DNA from: Sphaerimonospora thailandensis
GTDB lineage: Bacteria; Actinomycetota; Actinomycetes; Streptosporangiales; Streptosporangiaceae
Direction of reading: 5' to 3'
Length of the DNA stretch: 64,000 nt
Assembly: GCF_016863115.1 (NCBI RefSeq)
Contig: NZ_BOOG01000017.1
Location: forward strand, 1-64,000
Positions within the stretch are counted from its first letter, which is position 1, and every line of letters starts with the position of its first letter. Positions 54,241 through 62,626 of the stretch are shown in pieces. The translations under genes and the position numbers were made by a program. The notes under the pieces are model-generated. The model searched no databases, was not told where the DNA came from, and saw only the letters and a program-made list of their open reading frames with translations.

Positions 54241-55446
54241 ATGAGCGAGATCAGCACAGGGCAGATGATCAGGCTTCAGCGCGAGCGACGCGGCATGAGC
54301 ACCACCGGCCTCGCGACCCAGGCGGGATGCACCACTCGCCACATCGAGCTCATAGAGCAGGGTAAGCGCACTCCTTCGCTGCCCCTGCTTCGCGAGATCG
54401 CCAAGGTGCTGGGCGTGCGCTCTGCTGTGCTTCTCGGTGAGAATCCCCGCGATTCACACGAGACTGGCCGCCCGCAGATCTGCGACCTCGAACGGGCACT
54501 GTTCACCTACAAGACCCTCGCACCCGACATCGAGCCGTCCGACGCCGAGCAGTTGACCGAGCGTGTCACCGCGGCCCGGGGCGCCTGGTTCACCTCGCCC
54601 AACAAGTACTCCATCCTGATGCGCACTCTCCCGCAACTGATCAGCGATGCGGAACGGCTTGTACTGGACACAGACGGTCGGCCGGAGGAGCGCCGATCGG
54701 CGTGCCGGGTGGCGGCGGACACCTACATCCTGGGCCGCAGCGTGTTGAAGCATCTCGGCCGGATCGACCTCGCCCACCTGGCGGCCGACCGGGCGATGCG
54801 GTACGCGGAGGAGACCGAGGACCCGCTGATGGTCGCGTGGGCGCACTGGAATCTCGGCCAGTCCATGCTGTCGGACGACATGCACGACGTGGCCTATGAC
54901 GTCGCGCGACGGGGCATGGAAATGTTCGAGCCCGCCCTGGCCGACGGCGATGACCGGCACGCATCGGTCTTCGGGGGTCTGCATCTGGTGGCGGTGATCG
55001 CGCTGGCCCGCTCCGGAGACGATGAGCAGGCACGTGAACTGCTACGCGGGCCGGCATCGTCACTCGCGCAGCGGGTCGACGAGCAGGCCAATCACTTCGG
55101 GCTGGTGTTCGGTACGACGAACGTCGCCATCCACATGGCCAGCATCGAGTGCGAGATGCGGCGGCCCGAGGCGGCGCTTCGGGCCGCTGACGACATCGAT
55201 GTGAGCCGTGTACCCTCCATCGAGCGCCGGGTCACTCATCTCGGGCAGATCGCCCGGGCATGTGAGGACCTGGGGGATGACGCCGCCACCCTGGTCCATC
55301 TGCTACGCATCGAGCGCGAATGCCCCGAGGAGCTGGATCACAAGCGGCTGCTGCGGGAGATGGTGCGTTCCCTGACCCAGCGGGCCCGGCCCTCCTGGGC
55401 CCCCGAGGTACGGCAGCTCGCCGACCGTCACCGCATCGTCGCCTGA
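54241..55446 (+). CDS. XRE-family transcriptional regulator with TPR-like C-terminus
   Basis: A 401-residue protein with a Cro/C1-type HTH (residues about 8-62: MIRLQRERRGMSTTGLATQA, CTTRHIELIEQGKRTPSLPL) and an alpha-helical C-terminal part typical of actinobacterial XRE/WhiJ-like regulators. ATG 54241 (AAAGG 9 nt upstream) begins exactly at the HTH; the frame extends upstream to 53938 without support. An RsbW-like ATPase gene follows after 66 nt, a pairing common in actinomycetes; the usual DUF397 partner is not seen here. Confidence 0.8.
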   Translation: MSEISTGQMIRLQRERRGMSTTGLATQAGCTTRHIELIEQGKRTPSLPLLREIAKVLGVRSAVLLGENPRDSHETGRPQICDLERALFTYKTLAPDIEPSDAEQLTERVTAARGAWFTSPNKYSILMRTLPQLISDAERLVLDTDGRPEERRSACRVAADTYILGRSVLKHLGRIDLAHLAADRAMRYAEETEDPLMVAWAHWNLGQSMLSDDMHDVAYDVARRGMEMFEPALADGDDRHASVFGGLHLVAVIALARSGDDEQARELLRGPASSLAQRVDEQANHFGLVFGTTNVAIHMASIECEMRRPEAALRAADDIDVSRVPSIERRVTHLGQIARACEDLGDDAATLVHLLRIERECPEELDHKRLLREMVRSLTQRARPSWAPEVRQLADRHRIVA

Positions 55447-55512
55447 CACGAACTGAAAGTTCGTCCCCTATGGTTCGGCCAGGTACGGCCTGGCCGATCT
55501 ACCGTCCCACCC

Positions 55513-56220
55513 ATGTCAACTCTGCGTGATGAAGCAATCACATATCCCCTCATTGAAGGGGCACGAGGGGAGTCTCCCGGCTGGCGCTCCGACCATGCCG
55601 CAGCTCAGCGGAGAGCAGCAGCTCGACCTGCAGCACGCACCGAGATGCCGAAAATCTCCGGTCTCGTCGACACCTTTGTTGAGGAGCCCGCTGTCCCGTT
55701 CATGCCGCAGCAGCGAGAGCGGGGCTCCCCACTCGCCGCCCCCGGCGAGGTGCCTCCGGAGCACGTGCAAGTGATGATCGACCTGCCGCCCGGCCGGTTG
55801 ATCTGGCGGCGCACCTTCCTGGGGGCGCCCGATCAGATCCCGCACGCTCGCCATTTCGTACGGTTCCTCCTGGCCGACGCCTGGTGCCGGGACGACGCCG
55901 AGCTGATCGTCACCGAGCTCTCGGGCAACGCCATCCGGCACACCGGCAGCGGCGGGGCCGGCGGCACCTTCATCGTCGAGATCACCCGCACGCTGGAAAG
56001 CGTCCGCGTCGCGGTGTACGACTGCGGCTGGGGCGGCGTCCCCCGATTCGGCGTGCCTTGCAGTACGACAGCCGAGCGCGGCCGGGGCCTGGCCGTCGTC
56101 GCCACCCTCGCCGACGCCATTGGCTACGAGGGATCCGACGAACTCGGGCACCTGGTCTGGGCAACACTGCTTTCCCCAGAACAGCGAGCCTCCCCAAGCC
56201 CGCTCTCGCCGACTGATTGA
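55513..56220 (+). CDS. RsbW-like ATPase (GHKL anti-sigma-type)
   Basis: A 235-residue protein; the C-terminal 140 residues form a HATPase domain: HARHFVRFLLADAWC, ELIVTELSGNAIRHTGSGG (N-box), VAVYDCGWGG (G1) and RGRGLAVVATLADAIGY (G2). The N-terminal 80 residues are variable. Such proteins bind ATP and may be anti-sigma factors or anti-terminators linked to XRE regulators. Start ATG 55513; ATG 55645 is an alternative. A C-terminal piece of this gene is duplicated at 58686. Confidence 0.8.
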   Translation: MSTLRDEAITYPLIEGARGESPGWRSDHAAAQRRAAARPAARTEMPKISGLVDTFVEEPAVPFMPQQRERGSPLAAPGEVPPEHVQVMIDLPPGRLIWRRTFLGAPDQIPHARHFVRFLLADAWCRDDAELIVTELSGNAIRHTGSGGAGGTFIVEITRTLESVRVAVYDCGWGGVPRFGVPCSTTAERGRGLAVVATLADAIGYEGSDELGHLVWATLLSPEQRASPSPLSPTD

Positions 56221-56310
56221 GTCGTACGGCGGAAGCGACGCTTACCAGTTCCGCCGCACGAAGCTGGTCAAGATCGACGCCCCTATGCATCCGGAGAGTC
56301 CGCGTCGGAG

Positions 56311-56584
56311 ATGTCGGAGGCGGCGCGTAGGTTCGCGGTGGAACTGGTGGACACCAGCAGAAGGAGGTTGCCAGGTGCCTAGCTCGGCTCGGGCCGTGTC
56401 CGCGCCTGCGGGGAGCACGCTGACAGCGTCCCGGCTGCTGGTGACGCGGCGAACCCCAGACGGCCTGATCACGCCGATCGGCGTCCTCGACGAAGTCCCC
56501 AGAGGCTTCTCCTTCGCCTACCTGCGGCGGGTGCTGGACGTTCCCGCCTTCCGCCCCCTCCTCGGCTTCGAGGACCCGGAATGA
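56311..56584 (+). pseudogene. Truncated duplicate of the kinase end and HIRAN gene start
   Basis: Positions 56311-56579 repeat 51144-51412 with the same length and no indel, differing by scattered substitutions. It includes the last codons of the HipA-like kinase and the first about 70 codons of the HIRAN gene (HipA_N-like part). The copy ends at a TGA at 56582-56584. The HIRAN domain is absent, so this is a non-functional segmental duplicate. The rest of 56585-56734 has no gene. Confidence 0.85.
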
Positions 56585-56698
56585 TGGGGCTGGTCTCGGA
56601 GCAGGCGCTGGTGGAGATCAAGAAGTTGCGTGCGGAGGACGACATGAGGCCCCCATACGGCACGTTAGCCGTGTACCGGTACGGCCCTCGCCGTTCTC

Positions 56699-56735
56699 CT
56701 GACCGGCCGAGAACTTCCACAGTATGATTCCAGTA
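56699..56735 (+). promoter_or_regulatory. Candidate promoter of the first VapBC pair
   Basis: CTGACC (56699-56704) and TATGAT (56723-56728) lie 18 nt apart, and the vapB-like ATG starts 6 nt after the -10, so the message is probably leaderless. An 8-bp direct repeat CAGTATGA overlaps the -10 and the ATG and may be an RHH operator half-site pair. Confidence 0.5.
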
Positions 56736-57013
56736 TGAGCGAGAAGAAAGCCCGGATCACGATCACTGTCGACCCTCACCTGGCCGCCTATGCCGAACGG
56801 CTCGTCGAGACCGGCAAAGCCCCTTCTGTCTCCGCCGTACTCAACGACGCGCTCGCCGAGCGGATTCAGCGCGACCGGCGCGCCCGCCGCTGGTGGAGCG
56901 CCAAAGCGGCCGAAGCCGCCGCCGACCCCGCCTGCAACACCCGAATCACCAGGATGCGCGCCCACATCGACGAACAGCTCCGCCGATTCGAGCAGGAGCG
57001 CGACAGCGCGTGA
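56735..57013 (+). CDS. VapB-like ribbon-helix-helix antitoxin
   Basis: A 92-residue protein beginning ARITITVDPHLAAYAERLVE, an RHH DNA-binding fold as in many antitoxins, with a basic/helical C-terminal part to bind toxin. ATG 56735 is probably leaderless. Stop overlaps the PIN-toxin start by 4 nt, the standard TA order. Confidence 0.8.
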   Translation: MSEKKARITITVDPHLAAYAERLVETGKAPSVSAVLNDALAERIQRDRRARRWWSAKAAEAAADPACNTRITRMRAHIDEQLRRFEQERDSA

Positions 57014-57438
57014 GCGACCACACCCCGACACCCCTCATCCTCGACACCACCGTCCTGCATGAACTGGCCCGCGGCGAGGTCGGCACCATCGGTCTCATCC
57101 AGGGTTACGACGCCGACGGGCAACCCATGGTCGTGTCCGCCCTGGCGATCACTGCGACGCTCATCGAAGCACGTAACGAGGAAGCCGCCGACGCCATGCA
57201 CGGCCTGGCCGCGATGGAGCACGTCATGGTCGCGGCTCTCAAGGACGCAGAACAGGCCGAGAACCTCGCCCTGGTGGCCGTCGCCACCGGCCTGGACGTT
57301 TGCGAGGCGCACACCGCTGCGATCGCCGACGTCTCGATCTGCCCGATCCTGACGTTCGACGCCGGCCGGTGGAACGAGGCGTCACGATCGCTGGACAACC
57401 ACCTGTTCACAATCGAGGTCACCGACCCCGACCTGTGA
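57010..57438 (+). CDS. PIN-domain toxin, VapC-like
   Basis: A 142-residue PIN-like protein: the first acidic residue is in LILDTTVLHELARG (Asp12), with later acidic positions in EARNEEAADAM and FDAGRWNEASRS. PIN toxins cut tRNA or rRNA. The catalytic set is not fully canonical by eye, so activity is not certain. GTG 57010 overlaps the antitoxin stop (GTGA), which fits coupled expression. Confidence 0.7.
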   Translation: MSDHTPTPLILDTTVLHELARGEVGTIGLIQGYDADGQPMVVSALAITATLIEARNEEAADAMHGLAAMEHVMVAALKDAEQAENLALVAVATGLDVCEAHTAAIADVSICPILTFDAGRWNEASRSLDNHLFTIEVTDPDL

Positions 57439-57860
57439 CAAGGCCCCGGCCCTCATCACCCCTACGGGGACTCGTAGTGAGTGGGCTCGCCAAGGGGATC
57501 GACACCCGCGAGGGCTTGGTGATCAGCCAGTTCTGGCCGGACTCACCGCCCCACCAGCGTAACTTCCCGATGAGAAACGCTGTGATGAGCGGCTACGCCG
57601 CGGCCACGGTCGTCGTGGAGGCTCTCTGGAAGAGCGGGGCACGGATCCAGGCGAGGCTGGCACTGGAGCATGGGCGGCCTGTGGTGATGCCCGATCAACT
57701 ACTTGAGCACAACTGGGCTCGTGACTACGCGAAAAAGCCCGGCGTACATGTGGTCTCAAACCTTCGCGAACTGCTCGATGTCGCGGAAAGATTGATCTCG
57801 GAATTGAACATCGGCCCCGAGTCGCTTCCGGAGACCCCTGCCCTGGTCAGGAGCCGCTGA
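57435..57860 (+). pseudogene. dprA/smf-like fragment with internal deletion
   Basis: The frame runs from a GTG that overlaps the PIN stop to 57860. It reads GLVVSGLAKGIDT then jumps straight to EGLVISQFWPDSPPHQRNFP, MRNAVMSGYAAATVVVEALW: compared with DprA, about 40 residues between the two motifs are missing, together with the N-terminal half. A DprA/SMF-type single-strand DNA binding protein gene, probably defence-associated, reduced to a remnant. The short product may still be made. Confidence 0.65.
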
Positions 57861-57948
57861 TCCGTGGAACGCCGTTCGGCGACATGTCGCCCAGCAGGCC
57901 CACTATCTGCAACCCCACCGACCCCGCTCCCGGGCCGGCTATGCGCGG

Positions 57949-58383
57949 TCAGAGGTCGTCTGGCAATAACCGGAACGCCTTGTGCCGGGTCAGAGGGCGT
58001 ACGGCACGGAAGTCACGGCGATCCAGGGTGAGCAGACAGTCGGTTTCATACAGCGCCGCGAGGACCGCGTTGACCACATCGACGAGGTCGAGGTTCAGTT
58101 CCTGATATCGGACACGGAGTCGAAGAGCTCGCTGCACGGTCTCGGGGGTGACCTCGGCGAGCACGGCGCGAGTCTGCCCGCATCGCTCCATGAGCATGTC
58201 GACGGCCAGATCTGCGGCGCGCCGACCGGCCCGGATGGTCGTCACCTGGTGGACTTCGGTGACGGTCAACGGGGAGATGACGAGCAGCCCGGCCCTGTCG
58301 AGTGCCATGCCGGCCTGGACGTGTTCGGGATCGCTGCGATTGAGCGCGGCGATGAGACCCGAGGTGTCCCCAATGACGATCAC
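57949..58383 (-). CDS. PIN-domain toxin, VapC family
   Basis: A 144-residue PIN protein with Asp6 (IGDTSGLIAALN), VSPLTVTEVHQ-like ISPLTVTEVHQVTT (acidic position), and DVVNAVLAALYETDCLLTLD, FRAVRPL. This set of acidic residues is the VapC nuclease site. GTG/ATG 58383 overlaps the antitoxin stop by 4 nt. It lies in the opposite orientation to the first PIN pair, with the dprA relic between the two. Confidence 0.85.
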   Translation of the reverse strand: MIVIGDTSGLIAALNRSDPEHVQAGMALDRAGLLVISPLTVTEVHQVTTIRAGRRAADLAVDMLMERCGQTRAVLAEVTPETVQRALRLRVRYQELNLDLVDVVNAVLAALYETDCLLTLDRRDFRAVRPLTRHKAFRLLPDDL

Positions 58384-58640
58384 GCGGCGTTGCCGGCGGC
58401 GCCGCGCTTCCCGGCGACCGTTTCGGCCACCGCCTCGCGGATCTCTTCTTCGCGGACCGGTCCACCGAAATCGAGGGACCGCTCGAAGAACGGCTCATCC
58501 CAGCTGCGTGTGGACATCGCCACGAGATGGAACGCTCGCCGGATGAGCTCCGCCTCGGGCTTGCCTTCGCGCTCGGCCGCCAGCTTGACGAGCCGGAGGT
58601 CTTCTTCGTCGACCATGACGGTCGTCCTCTTCAAAGCCAT
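58380..58640 (-). CDS. VapB-like antitoxin
   Basis: An 86-residue RHH-type protein (LKRTTVMVDEEDLRLVKLAA at the start, then EAELIRRAFHLVAMSTRSWD) that should neutralise the overlapping PIN toxin. ATG 58640 is preceded by TAGCAT 6 nt upstream, so it is probably leaderless. CATATG at 58638-58643 and 58660-58665, 16 nt apart, may be an operator. Confidence 0.82.
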   Translation of the reverse strand: MALKRTTVMVDEEDLRLVKLAAEREGKPEAELIRRAFHLVAMSTRSWDEPFFERSLDFGGPVREEEIREAVAETVAGKRGAAGNAA

Positions 58641-58665
58641 ATGCCTATGCTAGCACCACCATATG
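58638..58665. promoter_or_regulatory. Paired CATATG sites at the second VapB start
   Basis: Two CATATG palindromes separated by 16 nt overlap the start and the -10-like TAGCAT of the vapB-like gene. Possible autoregulatory operator; inference from position. Confidence 0.35.
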
Positions 58666-58685
58666 ATCGGCCGAGCGCCTCCGAA

Positions 58686-58875
58686 ATGGGACTCCCCTCT
58701 TCGGTATGCGTTGCCGTACGACAGCTGAGCACCGCCGGGGTCTGGCCGCGTCGTCGCCACCCTCGCCGACGCCGTCGGCTACGAGGGATCCGACGAGCTG
58801 AGGCACCTGGTCTGGGCCACTTTCGTCTCCCCAGAAGAGCAAGCCTTTCCGGGCCCAGCCCTGCCGACCGGCTGA
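58686..58875 (+). pseudogene. Duplicate of the RsbW-like ATPase C-terminus
   Basis: This segment repeats about 56031-56220: VVATLADAVGYEGSDELRHL corresponds to the same part of the intact gene, and both end in a TGA at a fixed offset (2655 nt). A 2-nt insertion near 58749 puts the N-terminal part out of frame. Only the C-terminal about 60 codons are present. Confidence 0.8.
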
Positions 58876-58917
58876 TCTCCATCGAGGCGGCGACCGCGAG
58901 CAAGTGTAACCGCAGGC

Positions 58918-59012
58918 GAGTTACATTTGCTGCGGTCCTGGTTACATTTCCTCGGATTCCAGTTACGCCTCGCCAGGTTCTGGTTACGTTTCCCCGGGCT
59001 CCGGTTACATTT
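58918..59012. repeat. Five-copy 21-bp phased direct repeat upstream of mcrB
   Basis: GTTAC starts at 58920, 58941, 58962, 58983 and 59004, so the period is exactly 21 bp (about two helical turns). Four of the five continue as GTTACATTT or GTTACGTTT, and the linker is GC-rich. An inverted GTAAC lies near 58908. On both strands the repeats are open but show no sign of a gene. This looks like an iteron-type protein-binding array between vapBC and mcrB. Confidence 0.75.
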
Positions 59013-59211
59013 ATGCTCGGTCATCGCGCAGTTGGCGGAGCTTTGCGGCAAAAGCCCGGTGGAAGTCCATCCGTCCCTGTTCTCGACGCTGCGGGCAAGT
59101 CACCAGGCCGGTGGCCAGAGCCGGCCATCTGTTCAACGGATGCGAGGGCGGCGAAGTCGCTACGGTGATCGTGATGGTGACCTCGGGACCGGAAGGAACG
59201 ATCCACTGGTG

Positions 59212-61254
59212 ATGGCGTCGCGGACGGAACTCACGAGGAAGATGCTGTTCACCGCCGCCCAGGTGCTGGCCGAGCGTCCCGAGGGCGTACCGACCCGCGA
59301 GCTCTGGCTGCTCGTCAGGGATCGGTTACCAGGCCTGGAAGAGGAGTGGAAACCGGGTGGCGTCGCGAGCAACACGCCGGAGATCGCTCTCGGGTACAAG
59401 AGCGGCGGCCTGGTCAAGTCCGGCTGGGTCGTCAAGGCTCAGGGCCGCTGGCGGCTCACCCCGCTCGGCCGAATCGCACTCGGCGAGCACCCCCACGTGT
59501 CGCCGTTCATGGCGGCCGCCCACGCCGCCTATCAGTACTGGGAGCAGCATCGGACCGGGTTCGAGATGGCCAAGCAGCTGCTGGAAGCCGTACCGGAGGG
59601 AAGCTGGGTGGCGGCGCGCGATCTCGCGGTGGAGACCGGCCTGGACGAGATGCGCCTTGTGCAGTGGCTGCAGGGTGAGCGTCCCGAGGGATGGCACCGG
59701 GTGCTCGACGGGGACGGTGGTGTGCCGGACGCCGTGCGCGCTGACGAGGAACTCCAGGAGCGCTGGTATCGGCTCCTCGAAAAGGATGGTCTGTCCTTCG
59801 TGACCGGCCGGGCCTCGTTGACGCGCCGGATCTCAGGCGCGGACCTACGGCAGCTCATGCTTGACAACCCGGACAGTCGGACCCGGAGGGCGTGGCTGGT
59901 GCGTGGACTCGGGATGTACGGCGGGAGCCTGCTGCGCGACTGGCTCACCGAGGGATTCTGCTCGCTGCCCGCGTCGAAGTTGCCGGAGCTGCCGCCCGGC
60001 TCGCCGCTGGACGCCATCCGGGCGGCCGTGGAAGAGGACTACGCCCACGGGTCGTTCAACGAGAAGCTGAAGAAGACCAACGAGTTCTACGCGTTCCTCA
60101 CCCGGATGCGCGACGGCGACCTGGTGCTCTGCAACGACGGCGGGAAGATCTATATCGGCCGTCTCCGCGGTGAGCCGGCCTTCCGTGCCAGCGTTGAGAA
60201 CCGGGCGAACCTGCAGCGGCCGGTCAGCTGGCTGAACGGCGACTCGCCGCTCGACTTCGACGACCTACCGGACGAGATGTCCGCCAAGCTGGCCACCCAG
60301 CACGACGTGCTCGACCTCACCGAGTTCATCGACGACCTGGAGCGGCTCGTCGGGCCGCAGCCGGCGCCGGCCAGGGAGTTCACGCTTCCGGACGTCATGC
60401 CGGAGCTGGCCGACGAACTGCTGGTCGACCAGGAGTGGCTGCAGGAGTGCGTTTGCCTGCTCCGGGATCGGCCGCAGCTCATCCTGTACGGCCCGCCGGG
60501 GACGGGCAAGACGTACATCGCGCAGCATCTCGCCCAGCACCTCGCGGGCGGCAAGCCACAGAACGTGAAACTTGTTCAGTTTCACCCCGCGTACTCCTAC
60601 GAGGACTTCTTCGAGGGCTTTCGTCCGGTCCAGACGCCGGATGAGCGAGGGGTGGTGTTCAAGCCGCTGCCCGGCCCGCTGCTGCGGCTGGTGGACGCCG
60701 CCCGGCAACGCCCGGAGGAGCCGTTCGTCCTCATCATCGACGAGATCAACCGAGGTAACATCGCCAAGATCTTCGGCGAGCTGTACTTCCTGTTGGAGTA
60801 CCGGAAGAAGGCCATCGACCTGCTGTACTCCTCGGCCGACGAATCCGGCACCCCGTTCACACTGCCGGAGAACCTGGTCATCATCGGCACCATGAACACG
60901 GCCGACCGGTCGATCGCCCTGGTCGACGCAGCGATGCGGCGACGGTTCGCCTTCGTGGAACTGCACCCCGAGGAGAAACCCACCTCGGACATCCTGCACC
61001 GCTGGCTTGTCAGCCGCGAGCTTCCCATCGAGGCGGCCCGCCTGCTTGAGGAGCTGAACGCCCGGATCGAGGACCGCGACTTCAAGATCGGCCCGTCGTA
61101 CCTGATGCGCCCGGGGATCTACCGCGACGCGAAGGGGTTCGACCGGGTCTGGCGCACGCAGATCCTGCCGCTGCTCGAAGAGCACCACTACGGCGACGGC
61201 ATCGACGTGGCCGAGCGGTACGGACTGGAGACGCTGCGGCGAACGCTCTCATGA
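59212..61254 (+). CDS. mcrB: McrB-type AAA GTPase, restriction subunit
   Basis: A 680-residue protein with an N-terminal part of about 400 residues containing a winged-helix-like domain (ELTRKMLFTAAQVLAERPEG) and DNA-reading elements, then an AAA+ NTPase of the McrB type: Walker A GPPGTGKT (Gly427-Thr434), Walker B IIDEINRGNIAKIF (Asp510), and NTADRSIALVDAAMRRRF (from 562) as sensor/arginine motif. It moves DNA for cleavage by McrC. ATG 59212 is chosen (GGAAGG 15 nt upstream); a 12-codon frame (ATG 59174) stops across this ATG. The frame continues upstream through repeat DNA without support. Confidence 0.9.
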   Translation: MASRTELTRKMLFTAAQVLAERPEGVPTRELWLLVRDRLPGLEEEWKPGGVASNTPEIALGYKSGGLVKSGWVVKAQGRWRLTPLGRIALGEHPHVSPFMAAAHAAYQYWEQHRTGFEMAKQLLEAVPEGSWVAARDLAVETGLDEMRLVQWLQGERPEGWHRVLDGDGGVPDAVRADEELQERWYRLLEKDGLSFVTGRASLTRRISGADLRQLMLDNPDSRTRRAWLVRGLGMYGGSLLRDWLTEGFCSLPASKLPELPPGSPLDAIRAAVEEDYAHGSFNEKLKKTNEFYAFLTRMRDGDLVLCNDGGKIYIGRLRGEPAFRASVENRANLQRPVSWLNGDSPLDFDDLPDEMSAKLATQHDVLDLTEFIDDLERLVGPQPAPAREFTLPDVMPELADELLVDQEWLQECVCLLRDRPQLILYGPPGTGKTYIAQHLAQHLAGGKPQNVKLVQFHPAYSYEDFFEGFRPVQTPDERGVVFKPLPGPLLRLVDAARQRPEEPFVLIIDEINRGNIAKIFGELYFLLEYRKKAIDLLYSSADESGTPFTLPENLVIIGTMNTADRSIALVDAAMRRRFAFVELHPEEKPTSDILHRWLVSRELPIEAARLLEELNARIEDRDFKIGPSYLMRPGIYRDAKGFDRVWRTQILPLLEEHHYGDGIDVAERYGLETLRRTLS

Positions 61255-62486
61255 CATCCCCGGTCCCCGTCGTCGCGCTTGTCGAGGGCGCTCCGCCGCG
61301 TGAGTTCGCGCTCACGGCCGAACAGGCGGCCACCCTTGCCGCGGCGAAGGCCGTACAGGTGGCGCCCGGGCCGCGCGCCGGGCTGTGGTGGATCCGCGAC
61401 AACGGCTACGTAGGGGCCGCGGCGATCGGCGGCGTCCAGGTCAGCATCAGGCCGAAGACGCCGATCGACCGGCTGCTCTTCCTCCTCGGCTACAGCCGGT
61501 CCCTGCGGGGCTGGCGGCAGGAGGAGGTCCACGCCGGTGAACATCGGGACCTGCTGCCCGCGCTCGCGCATGCCTTCGCTCGGGGCGCCCGACGCGCACT
61601 GGACCGGGGCATGCTGCAGGGGTACCGCGAGATCGAGGAGTCGGCCCAGGTGGTCCGGGGGCGGATCCGGGAGGCCGAACAGATCAGGCGCAGGTACGGC
61701 CTGCCGTTGCCGATGGAGGTCCGCTATGACGAGTTCACCGTGGACATCGCGGAGAACCGGCTGCTCCTGGCGGCCACGACCCGGCTGCTGTGCCTGCCAG
61801 GCCTCGCCGAACCCACCCGGAAGACGCTGCGGCACGTGCTGGCGCGTCTCGCGGGCGTCTCGCCCCTGGTGCGCGGAGCGCCGCTCCCGACATGGCACGC
61901 GAACCGGCTGAACATCCGCTACCACACGGCGCTGCGGCTCGCCGAGCTCGTGCTGCGCGGGCGCTCGTACGAACTGGACGACGGCACGGCGGTGCGGGTG
62001 GACGGCCTGCTCTTCGAGATGTGGCGGGTCTTCGAGGACTTCGTCACCGTGGCGCTGTCGGAGGCCTTCCAGCCGTACGGCGGGCGGAGCAGCCCGCAGG
62101 ACCGGCTCCACCACCTCGACGAGGATCGGCGGGTGGCGCTGCGGCCCGATCTGGTCCGCTATGCGGTCGGACCCGGCGGGATCGAACAGCCCGCCGCCGT
62201 GGTGGACGCCAAGTACAAGATTTCTGCCGGCCCGGACGGACACAACGGCGATCTCTACCAAATGCTCGCCTACTGCACCGTGCTCGGCCTCTCATGCGGC
62301 CATCTCGTGTACGCCAAGGGCGACGCCGAGCCGTACCGGCACGTGGTGCGCCGGGCCGGTATCGAGATCAGCCGGCATGCCCTCGACCTGACCCTGCCCC
62401 CGACTGAGCTGCTCGCCGCCGTAGCGGAGCTGGCGGCGAACATCACCCGGCACGATGCCGAGCTTGTGGCCGCTCGCTCTCGGTGA
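61251..62486 (+). CDS. mcrC: McrC-type nuclease subunit
   Basis: A 411-residue McrC protein. The N-terminal part binds the McrB ring; the C-terminal PD-(D/E)xK nuclease has Asp300 (LRPDLV), Asp319 and Lys321 (VVDAKYKI), intact. ATG 61251 overlaps the mcrB stop (ATGA), so both subunits are coupled. Together they would cut DNA that carries modified bases. Confidence 0.92.
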   Translation: MTSPVPVVALVEGAPPREFALTAEQAATLAAAKAVQVAPGPRAGLWWIRDNGYVGAAAIGGVQVSIRPKTPIDRLLFLLGYSRSLRGWRQEEVHAGEHRDLLPALAHAFARGARRALDRGMLQGYREIEESAQVVRGRIREAEQIRRRYGLPLPMEVRYDEFTVDIAENRLLLAATTRLLCLPGLAEPTRKTLRHVLARLAGVSPLVRGAPLPTWHANRLNIRYHTALRLAELVLRGRSYELDDGTAVRVDGLLFEMWRVFEDFVTVALSEAFQPYGGRSSPQDRLHHLDEDRRVALRPDLVRYAVGPGGIEQPAAVVDAKYKISAGPDGHNGDLYQMLAYCTVLGLSCGHLVYAKGDAEPYRHVVRRAGIEISRHALDLTLPPTELLAAVAELAANITRHDAELVAARSR

Positions 62487-62626
62487 GCGCGCGTAGCTCA
62501 GAAGACCCCCCAACCAGGCGATTTGTCCGCCCGAGGAGGCGACATCACACTCTGCCACCCAGGAGTCCTCCGCTCCTATGTACGAACCTCTGGCGAGATT
62601 GATCATGTGTGGGCACAATTGCCGGT

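Noticed and set aside
58918-59012. CRISPR array
   Set aside because: Only the 5-9 bp GTTACRTTT core is repeated and the period is 21 bp, too short for repeats plus spacers, and no cas gene is present.
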